Source: Isoetes taiwanensis (lineage: Eukaryota; Streptophyta; Lycopodiopsida; Isoetales; Isoetaceae). From it: a DNA stretch of 64,000 nucleotides. Location: the NCBI GenBank assembly GCA_021234155.1, contig JAJEKV010000126.1:1741279-1805278 (forward strand), given 5' to 3'. The translations under genes and the position numbers were made by a program. Shown one piece after another: positions 1 through 12,918 of this stretch. The notes beneath the pieces are model-generated. The model saw only the letters and a program-made list of their open reading frames with translations, searched no databases and had not been told where the DNA came from. Position 1 is the first letter of the stretch. Every line of letters starts with the position of its first letter.

Positions 1-36
1 TGTGTACTTCGTTCAGTTACGTATTGGTCCCAAAGC

Positions 37-240
37 TTGCCTTCTTCAGATAGTGGGATTTTGAGATCACGAGGGAAATTTATTGAGAGGGAGGAAGGAA
101 GCAAGAAGCAAGAGGAGGACGAGCACCAGAGACCCCGTCCCGATGGTGGAGGGAAGGAGGTGGCGAATAGAATCAGTGACCTTGGACATCTACTAGCGGC
201 CGAGGAGGCTCATCTAATTAGCCTCTTTGAGGACGATTAA
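37..240 (+). other. Unassigned 67-codon ORF, possible retroelement 3' fragment
   Basis: An open frame of 67 codons with a strongly charged middle (runs of Glu, Lys and Arg) and an acidic end (LISLFEDD). The window begins just upstream, so the frame may be the tail of a longer reading frame cut by the window edge. An AT-rich, terminator-like stretch follows (about 330-420). I recognise no domain. Composition resembles the C-terminal tail of plant retrotransposon polyproteins, but that is inference. Confidence 0.15.
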
Positions 241-496
241 TGTCCCATTGTGTCTACAGAGGGCGTGTTCTTGTGCAGACTAGCGATTATGCTAGCTAGA
301 TACTTCGTGGATGCCTCCCTTAGCATCCTTTTGTAACACTTTTTGTTTCTTAATATATGAGTGTTTAGTATTTGCTCGTCATGAGTGTTTTATATTTATC
401 GTAATTATTTGCAATTCTATTTGTGCGGTACGTGCATTTATCTACTAGTGTTGTTGACCTTGCATTGGCCACGGTGCGAAAATGACTATTCCATGA

Positions 497-735
497 TACG
501 TGGGAAGGTCTATTTCGCACCCGTGTGTCTGGCATCGACTTATTCCACATTCTTTGGGAAGGTCTATTTCGCCTGCGTGTATTACTGATGCCCGTAGTGG
601 TTCAAAGTTTTTGGAGGCGCCAATTTGCCGCAGGTGACTTCACGGTCGCCCGAAGCCGGACGCTTATTCCACACATTGTGAAGAATCTTTGGGCCCGAAT
701 TTTAGAATCTACCGCGTGGGGAAAGAGCGTACACA
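497..735. repeat. Diverged units of the GGYCTATTTCGC repeat family
   Basis: Two clear copies of the motif AAGGTCTATTTCGC (about 504 and 560) are followed by diverged material containing related phrases (CGCAGGTGACTTCACGGTCGC). The same family recurs around 2,690-2,735 and as a denser array at 4,077-4,350. The DNA is non-coding by appearance, and any open frames across it are incidental. Confidence 0.4.
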
Positions 736-811
736 CGGAAGCACTCCAGGTGAAAATGCGGTAAATGAGCCCCAGGATCACATGTATCACTTGCTTAGTT
801 TACATACTTAT

Positions 812-866
812 AACTCATATAAGAGGCATAGCATGTACATAGAACTCATATAAGAGGCATAGCATA
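812..866. repeat. 31-bp tandem duplication
   Basis: The phrase AACTCATATAAGAGGCATAG begins at 812 and again at 843, giving a two-copy tandem repeat with a 31-bp period. No gene is associated with it. Confidence 0.7.
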
Positions 867-870
867 CATG

Positions 871-2066
871 AATGAAGAAGCTTGTTAGCGTCCGGGATCA
901 TCATGAAAAGGTAGTTGGTGATGCGATTAATCTCATAGGCATGCGCTCACGGAACCCTCAAAGGGTGGATAATAACCGCGATAAAACCCTCAGGAGCGAT
1001 TTAGGCCCTCGCTGCTCCTTCCGGCCGAGGGGGATCAGGGGATACCTACGAGAACATCTATGAATATCATTATATGTCATAATTCTGAAATATTAGATCC
1101 ATATCTGGGGCAGGAGGCCGAGACATAGCAAATGAATATTATGCATTAGAGTGGACCCTATATCCCGAACAAAATTATTGACGTACAGCTGTGGCGACAT
1201 TATTGGTTATACTATACGAGCATAATGTACAAAATACACATGTATATAATGCGTTATATAAGCGTATATACGATGGAGAGGTATTGAGTTAGGGGACTCT
1301 TAAGGTCATTGTCACCAGGCACCCCAGTGATCTTTTCTATCATGTACATTTGATGCTCTCTATTCCATATTAGATGGATGATAACATCGAAAGGGATCAG
1401 GATAATAGCGAGGATTGAAGCGGCTGATGGTCATCAGTCTTCCATGGGTATTTCAAAGCTCGCGACAACGCTTGAAATTTTAGGTGATTCATCTTTGCGG
1501 GTAATGGAATCCCGCGTTAGGGACGAGAATGAGACCACATGGCTGAGCCGAGGAGGCCAATATTCTTTGCACTTTCGGCAATTTGATGTATATTTATACC
1601 CACCAAAATTATTGATGGTATATGCAGAAAAGTATTATTGTTCTGCGAAATTATTGATGAGCCTTATACATACCAAATTATTATCATATATACATACTTG
1701 TATGGTACTTTCGTATACTCGTGAGCTAATATGTAAATATAATGTCATTATATAGCATATATGCGGTTCTCTTTAAATAGGCATCTATGCCTTGTCTTTG
1801 TTGCTTCTTGTTTGCATGCTCCTTGCCCTCCACAATCGCTTCTTGTTGCTCTTTGCACTTTGCATGCGCTCCACTGGTTTCTTACCAAATGGTAACTTTT
1901 AACGAGAACATCCTGTTGGGCTGATCAGGAATACACGCAAGCGTCGCGGTAGAGTTATCGTGCACTTTATTTATTGATTTTTTAACAACTTTTGGGAACA
2001 TCGATGCGTCCGCGGTCCAACCTGAGCTTGCAAGGCGATCAACCGTTGTCGATCGCTATACTCGTC
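871..2066. other. AT-rich intergenic DNA, no gene recognised
   Basis: This stretch contains many ATATA/TATAT runs and a repeated phrase AAATTATTGA (for example around 1,606 and 1,649). A promoter-like TTTAAATAGG lies near 1,775, followed by a leader-like pyrimidine-rich sequence. Open frames here (for example 1,378-1,755) have no recognisable domain. It may be the remains of an LTR, but no partner LTR was found. Confidence 0.3.
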
Positions 2067-2089
2067 ATCTCCCTCCAGCGGAGGGAGAT
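2067..2089. other. Perfect 10-bp inverted repeat (hairpin)
   Basis: ATCTCCCTCC (2,067-2,076) and GGAGGGAGAT (2,080-2,089) are exact reverse complements separated by AGC. A short, very stable hairpin is possible in single-stranded DNA or RNA. It lies in repeat-like DNA with no adjacent gene. Confidence 0.7.
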
Positions 2090-2839
2090 CAATTGAGGAG
2101 TGAAGCAAGGTTCACTTTCTAAGTGCTTTGGGACTTCTTGAACCCCCTGGATTTAGAAGATAGGCTTCACAGAACAGTTGAAGGACATGCTTTTCCATGG
2201 TTTCATGGCCTACTCTCACGGATAGGTATGTGCCTACGGTCATTCCTACTAATGAGAAGAATAGGATTTATATCCTCATTGAACTTTCACGACTTCCATT
2301 ACAAATCTTTTGTGGATATTGGTAAGCTCCACATTAGTTCCCCTTGACTTCAACATCCACAGTAGTTCTTGTCTAGATTCCCCACGGGATACAATTCCTT
2401 GGGATACCATTGACCTATGGCTACATGTACCATGACACATAATCATTTACATATCAGTTGAAGATACTCAACTGGTGGTATAAAGATTTTTCATAGAAAT
2501 TAAGATATAAGCAAGTGATTTCAGGTGTAGTAAATGCTGACCTCATATTATCATGTATTATGTTGGCAATCTTACACTTTTAGTGTAATTGAATGGTTTC
2601 TTCTACCATTTTTGCCTTGATACTATCGTGTGAATGTTTTATTTGTAGTCATGATAGTGGCCGCGGTGCCGAAATCGCCCTCACTTAAAATTATTGAAGG
2701 TCCTATTTACTTGCAGGTGGCTTTCTGATGTCAATGCGCCTAGCTTGTTATTCTGACTCATTGGTATTATGCTTCTCCATGATATTAGTATTATGCTTCA
2801 ACATTATTGGGTCATTGTATAAATTCTTTCACCTTGCTT

Positions 2840-3285
2840 TCACTTCTCACCTTTACGTTCCCATGTTTTCCGCATTGCTTTCCTTCTGGGTGTTCTCACC
2901 TTGCTTCACTTCTCACCTTGTGTTCGGGTGTTCTTTGCTAATTGATCTTGATCCTTGCTTCTTGCTCCTTCATCTTCGTGCTGCTTCATGCTACTTGGTC
3001 TTACGTTCCTTGCTCGATCTTGCTACTTGATCTTGTTCCTTGCTTCCTTGTTCCATGATCTTCCTTGTTCCTTACTGCACTTCATCTACTGGTTCTTACT
3101 TTCCTTGGCGTCCTTCCCCTTGTTCCTTGATCTTCTTGCTCCCTTGATCTTCGCTTGTTCCTTGCTTCTTCTTCCCTGCCAGTCTTGATCCTTGTTCCTT
3201 TACTACTTGGTCCCTCTTCTGCCACTTCTTGCTCCTTGCCTTGTTCCTTGCTACGCTCCTTGTTCCTTGCTTTAGCATTGCAAAT
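2840..3285. repeat. Pyrimidine-rich degenerate repeat (CTTGYTCCTTG)n
   Basis: About 440 bp is dominated by C and T on the plus strand, with dozens of degenerate copies of CTTGTTCCTTGCTT. The long open frames in this stretch on both strands (Leu/Ser/Cys-rich on +, Lys/Glu/Gln-rich on -) follow from the base composition and are not credible genes. Confidence 0.75.
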
Positions 3286-4076
3286 GATTGGACCCAATCC
3301 TCCACCGGGCTACTCGGAAGGTGCAAGCATGCCCGGGCATTACGTGCGTGGAATGGATGGCTATGGGACCATTTCTTGGAGGTGGAGGTTAGCCCGCAGA
3401 TCTGCCAAGGGCTTACAATGGGATTGATCAACTCATTCACGGGCGGTTGATTGTGGTCATGAGCCAGCGATGGAAATTAATCCATCGAGATGTTATAGGA
3501 GACTTGCAATGGGGAACTTCTTGAACCCCTCCTTATGCGAGGGCGAGATGCTACAGCAATTGAGGCCTCTTCTTCACGTCTTCGGCTGGCTAGCACACTC
3601 TCACGGATGCATACATATGAGGAATTCATTCATGAAATTGGCCCAGGGGCGGATGTATGGCCTTATTAAGGTGTACTACCATACAATGGTTTGTGGGTTA
3701 GGTCGCTCTTCTTCCATTAGTATTATCTGTGGAATTACTTTTCTAATGACTAGGTACACCCCATATGGTGGGAAGAATCGGTAAGGATGGCGTGAAGCTC
3801 TTGATTCCTAACGAGATACATAGGTTACACCTGAGAGGGAAGGGAAAGGGAAGAAGGGTTAGGAACCTACAGAGGCGTTACTGGACATCTTTAGGTGGTC
3901 TCTGGTAACCTTTGCTATCTATCATAAATATTTCATATGTCACAGGTGATAATATGTTCTATAAATATTCTCTAATATGTTAATATGTTCTCTAATATGT
4001 TAATATTTATACAGTTCTTGGCCCATATTTATACCCAGAAGCCCGCGATTAGCGAAATTGACTTCAGTACAAGTGT

Positions 4077-4350
4077 GAAGGGCCTATTTAGCACGGCCAA
4101 CCCACTGATTAATCGAGCAATTCATAAAATTATTGAAGGGCCTATTATTTAGCGCAGAGTGGCTACGGTCTTGAAATCATTCGATTATAAATTATTCAGG
4201 GCCTATTTCGCCGCGGTAGCCGCGGTCGCGAAAATCATTTCTAAGTATTGAAGGGCCTATTTACGCGCAGGTGGCTCACGGTCTGCGAAATCGTGAATCG
4301 GTTTAGTTCACAGGGCCCATATTTCGCCGCGAGTATTACGATCGCCAATA
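4077..4350. repeat. ~58-bp tandem array with CG-rich dyads
   Basis: Five degenerate units begin with GAAGGGCCTATT or CAGGGCCTATTTCGC at about 4,077, 4,135, 4,197, 4,250 and 4,309, so the spacing is roughly 53-62 bp. In the clearest unit TTTCGC (4,206-4,211) and GCGAAA (4,228-4,233) are inverted arms, and two CCGCGG palindromes lie between them. Diverged relatives occur near 500-600 and 2,690. Function is unknown. Confidence 0.6.
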
Positions 4351-7300
4351 CATGCATCCAGTTACCCACAACCGGCTGTACGCTGCCCGAGCACCCTATC
4401 CGGTGATAAATAAACCAACTCTTTTACGGTAGAGGCGTTATCGGGGCTCTCCATCTGGGACATAACCTTTGCCTTGCCTACGTCTCATTGTGATCTCCAC
4501 TCCCTTGATGCGGCTCTCAATTTCTTGGGACTTATACCAAGGCGCCTCTTTTCCCGGCCCCGGGTTTTGTCTAAACAACAGCAAGTGTTGATTCACTCTG
4601 GTTCGTGATTTCTTCACCCACTTGCACCGCGATCCTTACAGCCAAAACCATTTGACACATCTGCTGCTGGAATTCGCCCGAACCTCGTATTTGAGTGAAA
4701 GCGGAAGAATGCATTCTTTGAGCGCTTATGGGACTTCTCCATTCCACAGTAATTCCAAATTCCGGGCTTCCATGCTCACGACAACCACCGCCGTAATGCC
4801 CGAGCCGAGAATATGGACATGAGTGAGTCAAATTGGCCTCACCCATACCGTCGGGGAAAGACTTAGTGAAGTTTGTATTTGCCTCACGGAATTTGGCAGC
4901 ATCATTTTCTGCACTACCTTTTTTGCATTTCCTTTACGATGCAAGGAGAAATCGCCATGCCTTGATTTTCTTCGGTGATCGCCCGCGATCATTTGATCAT
5001 CCCCTCGGTACAGCCGTCCCTTGTAAGCTTCCCAAACACCGGATAAAGTTCTCTTCGGCGGGGCAAAAACCTCTTAGCCTTTGGACCACCCATCTTGGGT
5101 TTCGGGGGAACCTTGCCCGATACCTTTGGATCTTGAAGTATTTTGTAGTGCCCACCATGAAGTCCACATTAGATAGCACCTTTTTCAACTTCATCGCAGC
5201 TTCCCTAGGCTTTGGGGTGATTTATTCAAGCAAGCAGGGATACTCATGTAAACCATCTTGTCTATGATTCTCAAGAAAGCATGAAGGGTGCATATGTGTG
5301 TACTCTTCTTAGCGAATTGGCCCGAGTGGCATCAAGGTTGTGTCCTTCTCCTCTCTGTTGGTGGCTCATCCACGAGACCGCGGTCTAATGTACTCTTGTC
5401 CAATCCCGGCTGAATCTCTTCTTGCATAGAGCCGGTAGGGACAAGCATGAGTAGTCTTACCGGCACCATGCTTCATTACGTACATGCATTTTATTGTCTT
5501 CAAATGCATGCCAAGATGCCATTCAACCTCGTACTCACCATATCCGAGAGCGCAAGTTTTCTCCGATTAAGGTGAGGCAATCATTGTGGGAATGGGTGTT
5601 TGATCAAAACCATTTCGGTATCGCGTGATTTTCCTCGGTGCACGAAATAAACCAACCCACCAAATGTGATCTTGATTTGGGCCCAGGAAAACATCATCCT
5701 GAATTTGACTCTTCATTCCACGTATTCAAAGCTCATTCATTAGACTCAGCGAAACACTACCGTGGCACATAGCCCTACCATTTCCAGCTTTCATCTGACT
5801 TCCAAAACAATTCTTGGTTTGTGACGCACTCTTCTACCTTCATATCATAAAATCGAACCAAAGAAGCATTCTAGTTAAAGTCACTATCCATTGGTGTTAT
5901 TTTTCGTGAAGCGAAAGTATCACCAAACTTGACTTCTTCTTCCTTTGGTAGGATGCCAATGTATCCAAGTTGAAGCACTTTCTTCGTGACCCATATCTAA
6001 GAAGCTACTTTAATGTTTCTCGATGACCTACAAGTCATCAGCTAGTCATCCTTGGTAGTAGAATAGTTTTGGTAATGCCTTGTTTAAAGCCATCTGCAAA
6101 CATCACGAACAAACAATATAAGCTTGCCTATATTAAGACATTGTCACTTACGGTTCTTTGCGCAGCGATTCGGGGTTTGACGTTCCCCAACTCCGCAGCG
6201 GTTGATGTACTCTTTGACTTTCTAAGTTGAATGCTACCGGGAAGCTTTAACATTCTCGATACATCATCTTTAGTAACTAATTTCTTTAATAAACCCGGCA
6301 ATATTAAGCGGGTTTTCTCTTATTATTACCTATACGCAAGATTTGGATCCAACAAGCTTTTTAATAGCCATGACCCTTTTTGAGCCTCCACCCGGGGGCA
6401 GCATATTTATAGACCGGGTTTTGCCCTCCACGATCCCGATTGAGTTCTTTTAAGCGTTTGACCGGCTTGTGAAGGGAATCATTTTTCTTGCGCAACCCTC
6501 TTCATTCCTTCAGCTGCCGATTGCATTCATCTCGATCACTAATTTCTGATTTTTCTACCTCCAGTGAGGCGTTGCAAAAAGGCAGAAACTGGGGCCGAGG
6601 AGATTAAGTGGGAAGATTCTGCCAACAAAAGCAGGCGAAATTGAAAAATTTAAGCTCTATTTCTTTGTAAGAATCCACTCCCATAGTCCAATTAAAAACT
6701 GCACGAAGCGATGCTTAAGATCGTTATTTCGATGGCTAGCGATGCTTAAGGTCGATGGCCAGCGAGGTATGGCGCTTCGATGATGGTGCTGAAGCTTCGA
6801 TGGCATAAGCTTTCGAGAAGGTGGGAAAAGCGAAATCTAGATATAATCATCAAATATTCAGGTCGTTAGGAAATAATGATTCGCGGGGGTTAGGTTCGAG
6901 TTGGGTTGGGAGGTTGGTAGTTAGGTTAGGGAGAGTGAAATTTAGGTATGGAGAATAGGTTAGAATGTCCCTGATTGGTGACCCCTAATATATTCTTAGG
7001 AGGCCCATATTTGACCTCAAAAACTCTAATGAAGACGGGTAAACATCCTCCTGGCAGAAGATGCTATCTACATTCTACAAATTGGAATATTAGTGCAGTT
7101 AAAAGATTGCACACCTCTTAAGATCCTATGCACATTTTTCAAAAGCGTGAGCCATTCACTTTGAAGCCATCTTCTTTGGAGATTGGGAAACTCTAAAGCT
7201 GGGATGGATCTAAGGACAAAGGCATCAAAAAGTGAACATAGCCAATTGAAGAAGAGGGTAAACTCCATGGCTTTCTCCCGAGGTCCTTGGTATTGAAGAA

Positions 7301-8502
7301 AGGATGAACTTCAAACAAGTAAAATGTGCTATCAAAGTTTGCGCACTCCAGGTTATGGATCTTCCCTTGAGGCATTTACAAAAAGATGGGGATCTCACGG
7401 GGTTAAAGTCACATGATTAACAAGTTTCTGAGTACATATAAGTATATAAAAGTGAATAAGTATGAGAAATGGACTAAAGAGTAAGCGAACTCCCACCACT
7501 AATTTAGCATAGTATCTTCAAGCTTGTAACTCTGAGTTGGTGACATCTAATTTGGGTTCCCTTCTTATAGCGGCATATTCTTCCATGTGCCTTGGAGAAT
7601 TGCCTCCTGCTCATTCGAGGTCATCTATAGACTTCGCCAACTTCTCGGTGGGTCTCTTCTAAGCAAATTGTGGTACATAGATATCCCATCATGGAAATAG
7701 AATTCTTTGAGATATTATGCCAACTGAGCTTATTTCCCACTAGTATATTTGATCTTGGTGTATATAGCTATTTTGAATAAATTTCATGTACCAATCCGCC
7801 TAACAAATGTGATTATTACAGTACATTTGTTGGTTACTGTGAGAAATATTGCTTGTGGGTCCGAACCCTTCAAGATGGATGTTCTTTTTAGAGAGATATA
7901 TGAAGGTTAGCTAAAAGGCTTTGTCGCGCCCGAGATAGCAGGCTTTGAGGATGTATGGCGAGAAGGGCATCTTATTGAAGAGACATTATTCTTTTTAGAG
8001 ACGCCACTACATCAATAGATCCAAATGCACCAAAAATTTGGAGAGGAAAGATCCTGATTGGTTAGAAGGTGAGAAGTCTTACAAGGTCACAGGTAAACAA
8101 CGAGGTGTGATGAAATGTTTGAAGGCATCAATAAATTCATTGTGAATATCTGAATGTAGAAGGTGGGTGGAATTGTATAAAATTGAGAAGGCACAAAGAG
8201 ATAGTGATCGAAAAGCATATCTTTCGCAAGGGAGCGTCCCGAGGACATCATAGGGGCTATACAGCCCTCGAGAACTAATACCTCTACACGATTCTCCACC
8301 CATTGGTGAGTTATCAAAAAGCTTTCTGGAAATTTGAGAAGAAAATGGAGAGAAATTCAAAGAAGATGAACTCAACATTGCGTTTAGTTCGAAAAATCAA
8401 CAAGTTCCTATTTTTTTGTTGCCAATATGTATTTTGCATTTGTCATAAGCATCTCCGTCACTTATATTTAACCAATGTGTAGGCCAAGTTCCATAATTCA
8501 AT
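4351..8502. other. Repeat-derived intergenic DNA, no gene recognised
   Basis: About 4.1 kb with no frame I can assign. Minus-strand reading across about 4,571-6,060 gives several protein-like segments in shifting frames. One is near 5,470-5,560 and another, rich in Lys/Arg/Phe, is at 4,997-5,194. This would fit a badly decayed mobile-element ORF, but no catalytic motif is visible. The 6,740-6,800 area contains short iterations of CGATGGC/AGCGATGC. Confidence 0.25.
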
Positions 8503-8733
8503 GTGAATATAGTGCGCTTTAGAATCGATGACATTGACAAAGCTTCGGCGTTACTTTTGACTCACGGAATCGTTGCCTCCCATTTCAATCAAAGGAGTCA
8601 AGCAAGCATTGAGATAATAGCCATTGATGGAGAACTTGAATATGTTGGGGTTATTAGCGATATTATTGATGTGGACTTTTCGATCATTTCGGCAGACTAT
8701 CGCGAGAAGCCAAGTGGTTCAAACAACATATAA
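8503..8733 (+). CDS. Unassigned 76-residue ORF
   Basis: An ATG-initiated frame of 76 codons with balanced composition. It has alternating hydrophobic segments that could form a small alpha/beta fold: a predicted strand (NIVRFRI), a helix (DKASALLLTHGI), a strand (SIEIIAI) and a hydrophobic strand or helix (GVISDIIDV). This pattern is loosely like a single ACT/ferredoxin-like unit, but no signature motif confirms it. It has no recognisable neighbours and could be an isolated exon or mobile-element debris. Confidence 0.2.
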   Translation: MNIVRFRIDDIDKASALLLTHGIVASHFNQRSQASIEIIAIDGELEYVGVISDIIDVDFSIISADYREKPSGSNNI

Positions 8734-11700
8734 ATTAGACCCGAAATCACCGCGGTGAAACACATCATACGGATTTTTTGAAGTTGGCTCCACCGCGTCT
8801 TAATTCGGGCGAAGCCCGAGCCATATGGCCTTATCCACATCCAAGTTCGACAAGTTTTCTTTCATGTCCAGCCCTCAAAACAATGCATGGTGGATTGTAA
8901 TTCCCACCGGAACCAGCGTCACCGTCGACCTCGTACGCAATACAACCCTTGAAGAACAAGTGCAAGAGGATCAAGGAAAGAGGTAGAGCACTGACAAGTA
9001 ATTGAATTTATTTAGAACCAGAGATATAGAAAGAATCTGAAGCTCAGAGAAGAACAAGCAATCGAGGTGAGATCATTGATGCATTTCGATGAAGATTATA
9101 TTGAAGAGGAGGTTGAAGGAGAAACAAACAATCAAGGAGTGAGATCACCCGATGCATTAAGCCCGAGTTATATTGAAGAGGAGGAAGATCTTGGCTCCAT
9201 ACTCCAAATATGCGGCAGAAAGGCTACTCCTACAATGGGCTGATGAATGGGAGGCATTGAACATGATTTCGGGGCGAAGTTTACGATAATGCAGGTGATC
9301 AATAAAAACAACATTTTATCTTATATTGAGTTCAAATGCAAGGTGAAATACTAATGTACCCCATATATAATGCTTTTGGTTTTCATTAAGATATTGCATG
9401 CTTTCTTTCTTTCTTTTAAATTTAGGTACCAATTTTGAAATTGCTGAATTATTGAATATTTGTGAGGTAACAATAAATTGCCAAATTACAAAAGGTTTTA
9501 AACTTTACTACCTTCGTTAGGCTATGATGTGTTTTTGGTATTTTAGACATTGGCTGGAGTATATCTAGTCACTTTGTCTCTCTAAAAAGATTTTAGGAAT
9601 ATCAAATATTAAACTACTAGTTGTAATATTTGCAATGACATAGCATACCCATAACAAATTCAGTAATGCGGAGATGCCACATCGTCGATAGAACTCTATA
9701 AGCGAGAGACTATAAAGAAAGTGTCAAATTACGGTATGCATATAGTATTGTTATTAGCGACTTTAGAAGTCTACTTGTTAGATTCTTAAAAGCGTCCCAT
9801 AAACATATAAATGTCGGTGCGTGAGCTCCAGCCCTTCAATATATTAGCTAGGGATAGAACTTGATCAAACGGGTCAAATAATACATTCAAATAGATAGAT
9901 TGAGGGAGATAGCTTTGCAAGACATCAAATTCCATCTAAAACAGACTCTTGAATGAAATGTTATTACTAAATTTGTAATAATGAATGGAAAAATAAAAAT
10001 GATGCATTTCGACTAACAGCGTTAAATCGTGATATATATGCATGCATACTCGGCGATTAATGTGGCGAACTTCTTCGGCGATTATTTCGGCGTATTGTGG
10101 CCCGATATATGCGTAGCGGTAGCGTCCGAAGCATCATCGAGCAACTAAAATACAAAATAAACCTAATTGTGACGACATGTCGTAGCATTTGCGTCAAAAA
10201 GATCAACAACTAAAATGCAAATCGGCTGGCTTATTGTGTGAAATATCGGCGGCTCTTGCGTCGGCGTCGAGAAACTAAGCGTCAATTTCCGTCGGCATTT
10301 ACGTCAGGGCCAAAATATCTCTGAAGCGGTCGGCGCTTTTACGACGCCCTCATTCTCTTGTAGATGCGGTTAGGAAGAGGGATCTCAGCTAAGGGTGGTG
10401 CACTTTCGGACCCACAAGTATGATTGTAATACGTGGGTCTTACGGAGGAAACAAATGTGCAAAGGCTACGGTAGTAGCGGTGGGAACACCCCACATCTTC
10501 TGTACAACCATTGAACAGCGAAAAATCTTGGTACCCGGCAAATCCGAGGGTAGCTTGCTGGCACAGGTGTTCCCCGTAATAAAGGAAGATGAGGGAGAAA
10601 TGCCAAAACAAATAGAATAAAAATGATTTATATTTGTGCTTTGAATTCCTTGATTGTATAGAAATTTTAACCTTCTATCCAAGGGGTTTGCACAAATCCA
10701 TGGGCACGCATAACGAGAATGCTTAACCAAAGAAATTTCCTAGAAGGGTGTTGTTCTAGTTTTCAAATATCCAATTCTCTAGGAGATTTATGAGAAGCTT
10801 TAACACCACTCACCCAAGAAAATCACTTATACACCAGATGCTCAAAACTCTATTGTTCATTAGGTAAAATCTATTTACAATGAGACATGCTAGTTTGATG
10901 CTTTAAAATACAAAACTTATTAATGAATAGAAAGTCACATTTCCTTGTGGAGATACATAAAAAATGGTGCCTGCAAATAAGATTTGCAAGCACAATTAGC
11001 ATTTCTTTCAACAAATCTTCAAAATGTAAATCGTCAGAAATTGAACACACACCAGTTTAAACTTTGATGATTCATGTGTGGCAAGCTCTGGGGGACAGAA
11101 CTGTTTTTCTTCAATAACATCTATAAGAAACAAAACAGATAAATACTACTGGCGGCCATATCTAACCTCAACCATCGAAAAAAGAAAAGCAGTGTACCAT
11201 AAAAATTCTTCCCGCAAGTTTCCTTGTGGTTTTCTATAAAAACAATTGGAAGTTCCGTCACTAAACACAAGAAATTTGACGGGCCAAAGTAACCATAGAA
11301 ACCTAAAAAGTGTGGCCAACGCTGATGCTCCCCTTATAGCCTTCTACATCAAATTATGACATATATCATATCTCCTTGGCATCCAACGTGGTAAGCCAAT
11401 AATTTCTAAAGCAAGTATATCATAAAATGTTATTCCTACATTTTGATACTTGTAAAGCTTTGACCTGAACAAAGATGCCCTTCAAATTAATATGTCAAAC
11501 AACCTTCTACCGGTTCACCATTGTAAATGACAAGGACATAAATGGAACTTCGCTCTGATGATTGGTCTGTTCATAGTTTCTGATGATTGTATGTAAAGCG
11601 CAGTTTGTTTGCTGAACATGGCGAGTACTTCAATACCGCCTATGTTCATCGAAAAAGCCGCAGCAAGTAAGGAGGAAGGGGCACGTGAGGCCTGAAATGG

Positions 11701-12918
11701 TCGTTAAGGCACATAGATATTCCGCACAAGTGGTTAGGTCCGCAAATTTTACAATGTGAGCCAAGGCGTTGTTGCAAAGAAATGGTGAGATATCATTGAT
11801 TAATTAACTAATTTTATTGAGATATATTACTATGATTGTTATGACACATAATTATTTGAATAATTATATTCTTCTCGCTTCGCGGCTTACATTATGTATT
11901 CTGCGTTTACTAAGTGTAAAGTTTGGTAGTGGATATTTTAAGGATGTTCCCTTCTTGTGTCTTCATCTTCGTGACTCAATCATATACCACAGCATTATTT
12001 TGAAACCTCGCACTCATATATCACCTCAAGAATTTTTATTTATTAGGACTTACTTAAGAATTTGACCATATGTTAATGGAGTAGTTAACTTGTAAAACAA
12101 ATAATCAAGCTTAGAAAATTATATCGACAAGAAGCCCTGAATCTAATCAAAGAGAAGTTTATCATTCCTTTAAACTTCTCACATTGCAATAACAAAGTTG
12201 AAGGCAATGACTAGGATACCATTGCAGTTCTCATGTGCTTGTTATTGAAAGAAACAAACTATAAGACAAAACCGTAGTAGTGGAAATAAAAACAATTAGA
12301 AGCCAATGTTCTATAAATAACAAACATTCATGCTGTATAATCCATAAAGCAAACCCTCCAACAACAACACCTAAATCTATTGAATTACGAACACATAATC
12401 ACTAAAACAAAAGCATTTTTACCTATTTAATCGAAGTACAAGATCTACTCTTTTATCAATATTGATACCAATAAATACAAAATATCAAATAAGAGTCAAT
12501 AAACACGACGATCCTTATCACCTACATGGATCCTTATCACCTACATAGTAATCACAATAATATAGTATGTAATTGTGCATGCGTCAATGGCTCCTCTAAA
12601 GGGCAACCCATTGATGCCTTAGCATCTGTAGCATCTATTCTAAAGGGCAACCCATGTTAGCATCTTGTTTTTTCATGTTACTTGGACAAAGTTGGCTGAT
12701 ACCGGAAGAACTAAACAGCCCCGCAATTGGGGAGTTCCGGTGGCGTTCAGAGAAAGGTTCTTCTTTGTTTTGCCGATTCCTTATCAGATTTTTTCCGTTC
12801 AATGGGATCATTTATTGATACTATATCACTTAGACATTATCTGAATAGCATTTCTAGTAAATTAACCAACAGTGATTACGCTTGCTATCGGTTTACAGGT
12901 CAAGTAATGTAAGCGGAA
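8734..12918. other. Intergenic DNA upstream of the phosphatase gene
   Basis: No gene recognised. It contains a ~69-bp tandem duplication (9,050-9,185) and a CG-rich patch with iterated CGGCG/GTCGGC phrases (10,050-10,350). The end is AT-rich, with two short tandem duplications: a GATCCTTATCACCTACAT phrase repeated near 12,510-12,545, and a TAAAGGGCAACCCAT phrase near 12,598 and 12,640. The segment just before 12,919 ends TTTACAG-GTCAAG, so a 5' UTR intron acceptor for the phosphatase gene is possible. Confidence 0.35.
9050..9185. repeat. ~69-bp tandem duplication
   Basis: Two diverged copies share CAANCAATC, GTGAGATCA, GATGCATT and TTATATTGAAGAGGAGG. They start near 9,056 and 9,125. The DNA may once have coded for an acidic peptide (YIEEE) but is not clearly coding now. 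Confidence 0.6.

Noticed and set aside
2955-3440. Long overlapping ORFs on both strands in the pyrimidine-rich tract
   Set aside because: Their composition (Leu/Ser/Cys one way, Lys/Glu/Gln the other) follows directly from the degenerate CTTGTTCC repeat; no domain or splice pattern.
12727-12912. 61-codon ORF just upstream of the phosphatase start
   Set aside because: The family's N-terminus matches the ATG at 12,919; the upstream frame has no homology-like content and ends before that ATG. Treated as 5' UTR.
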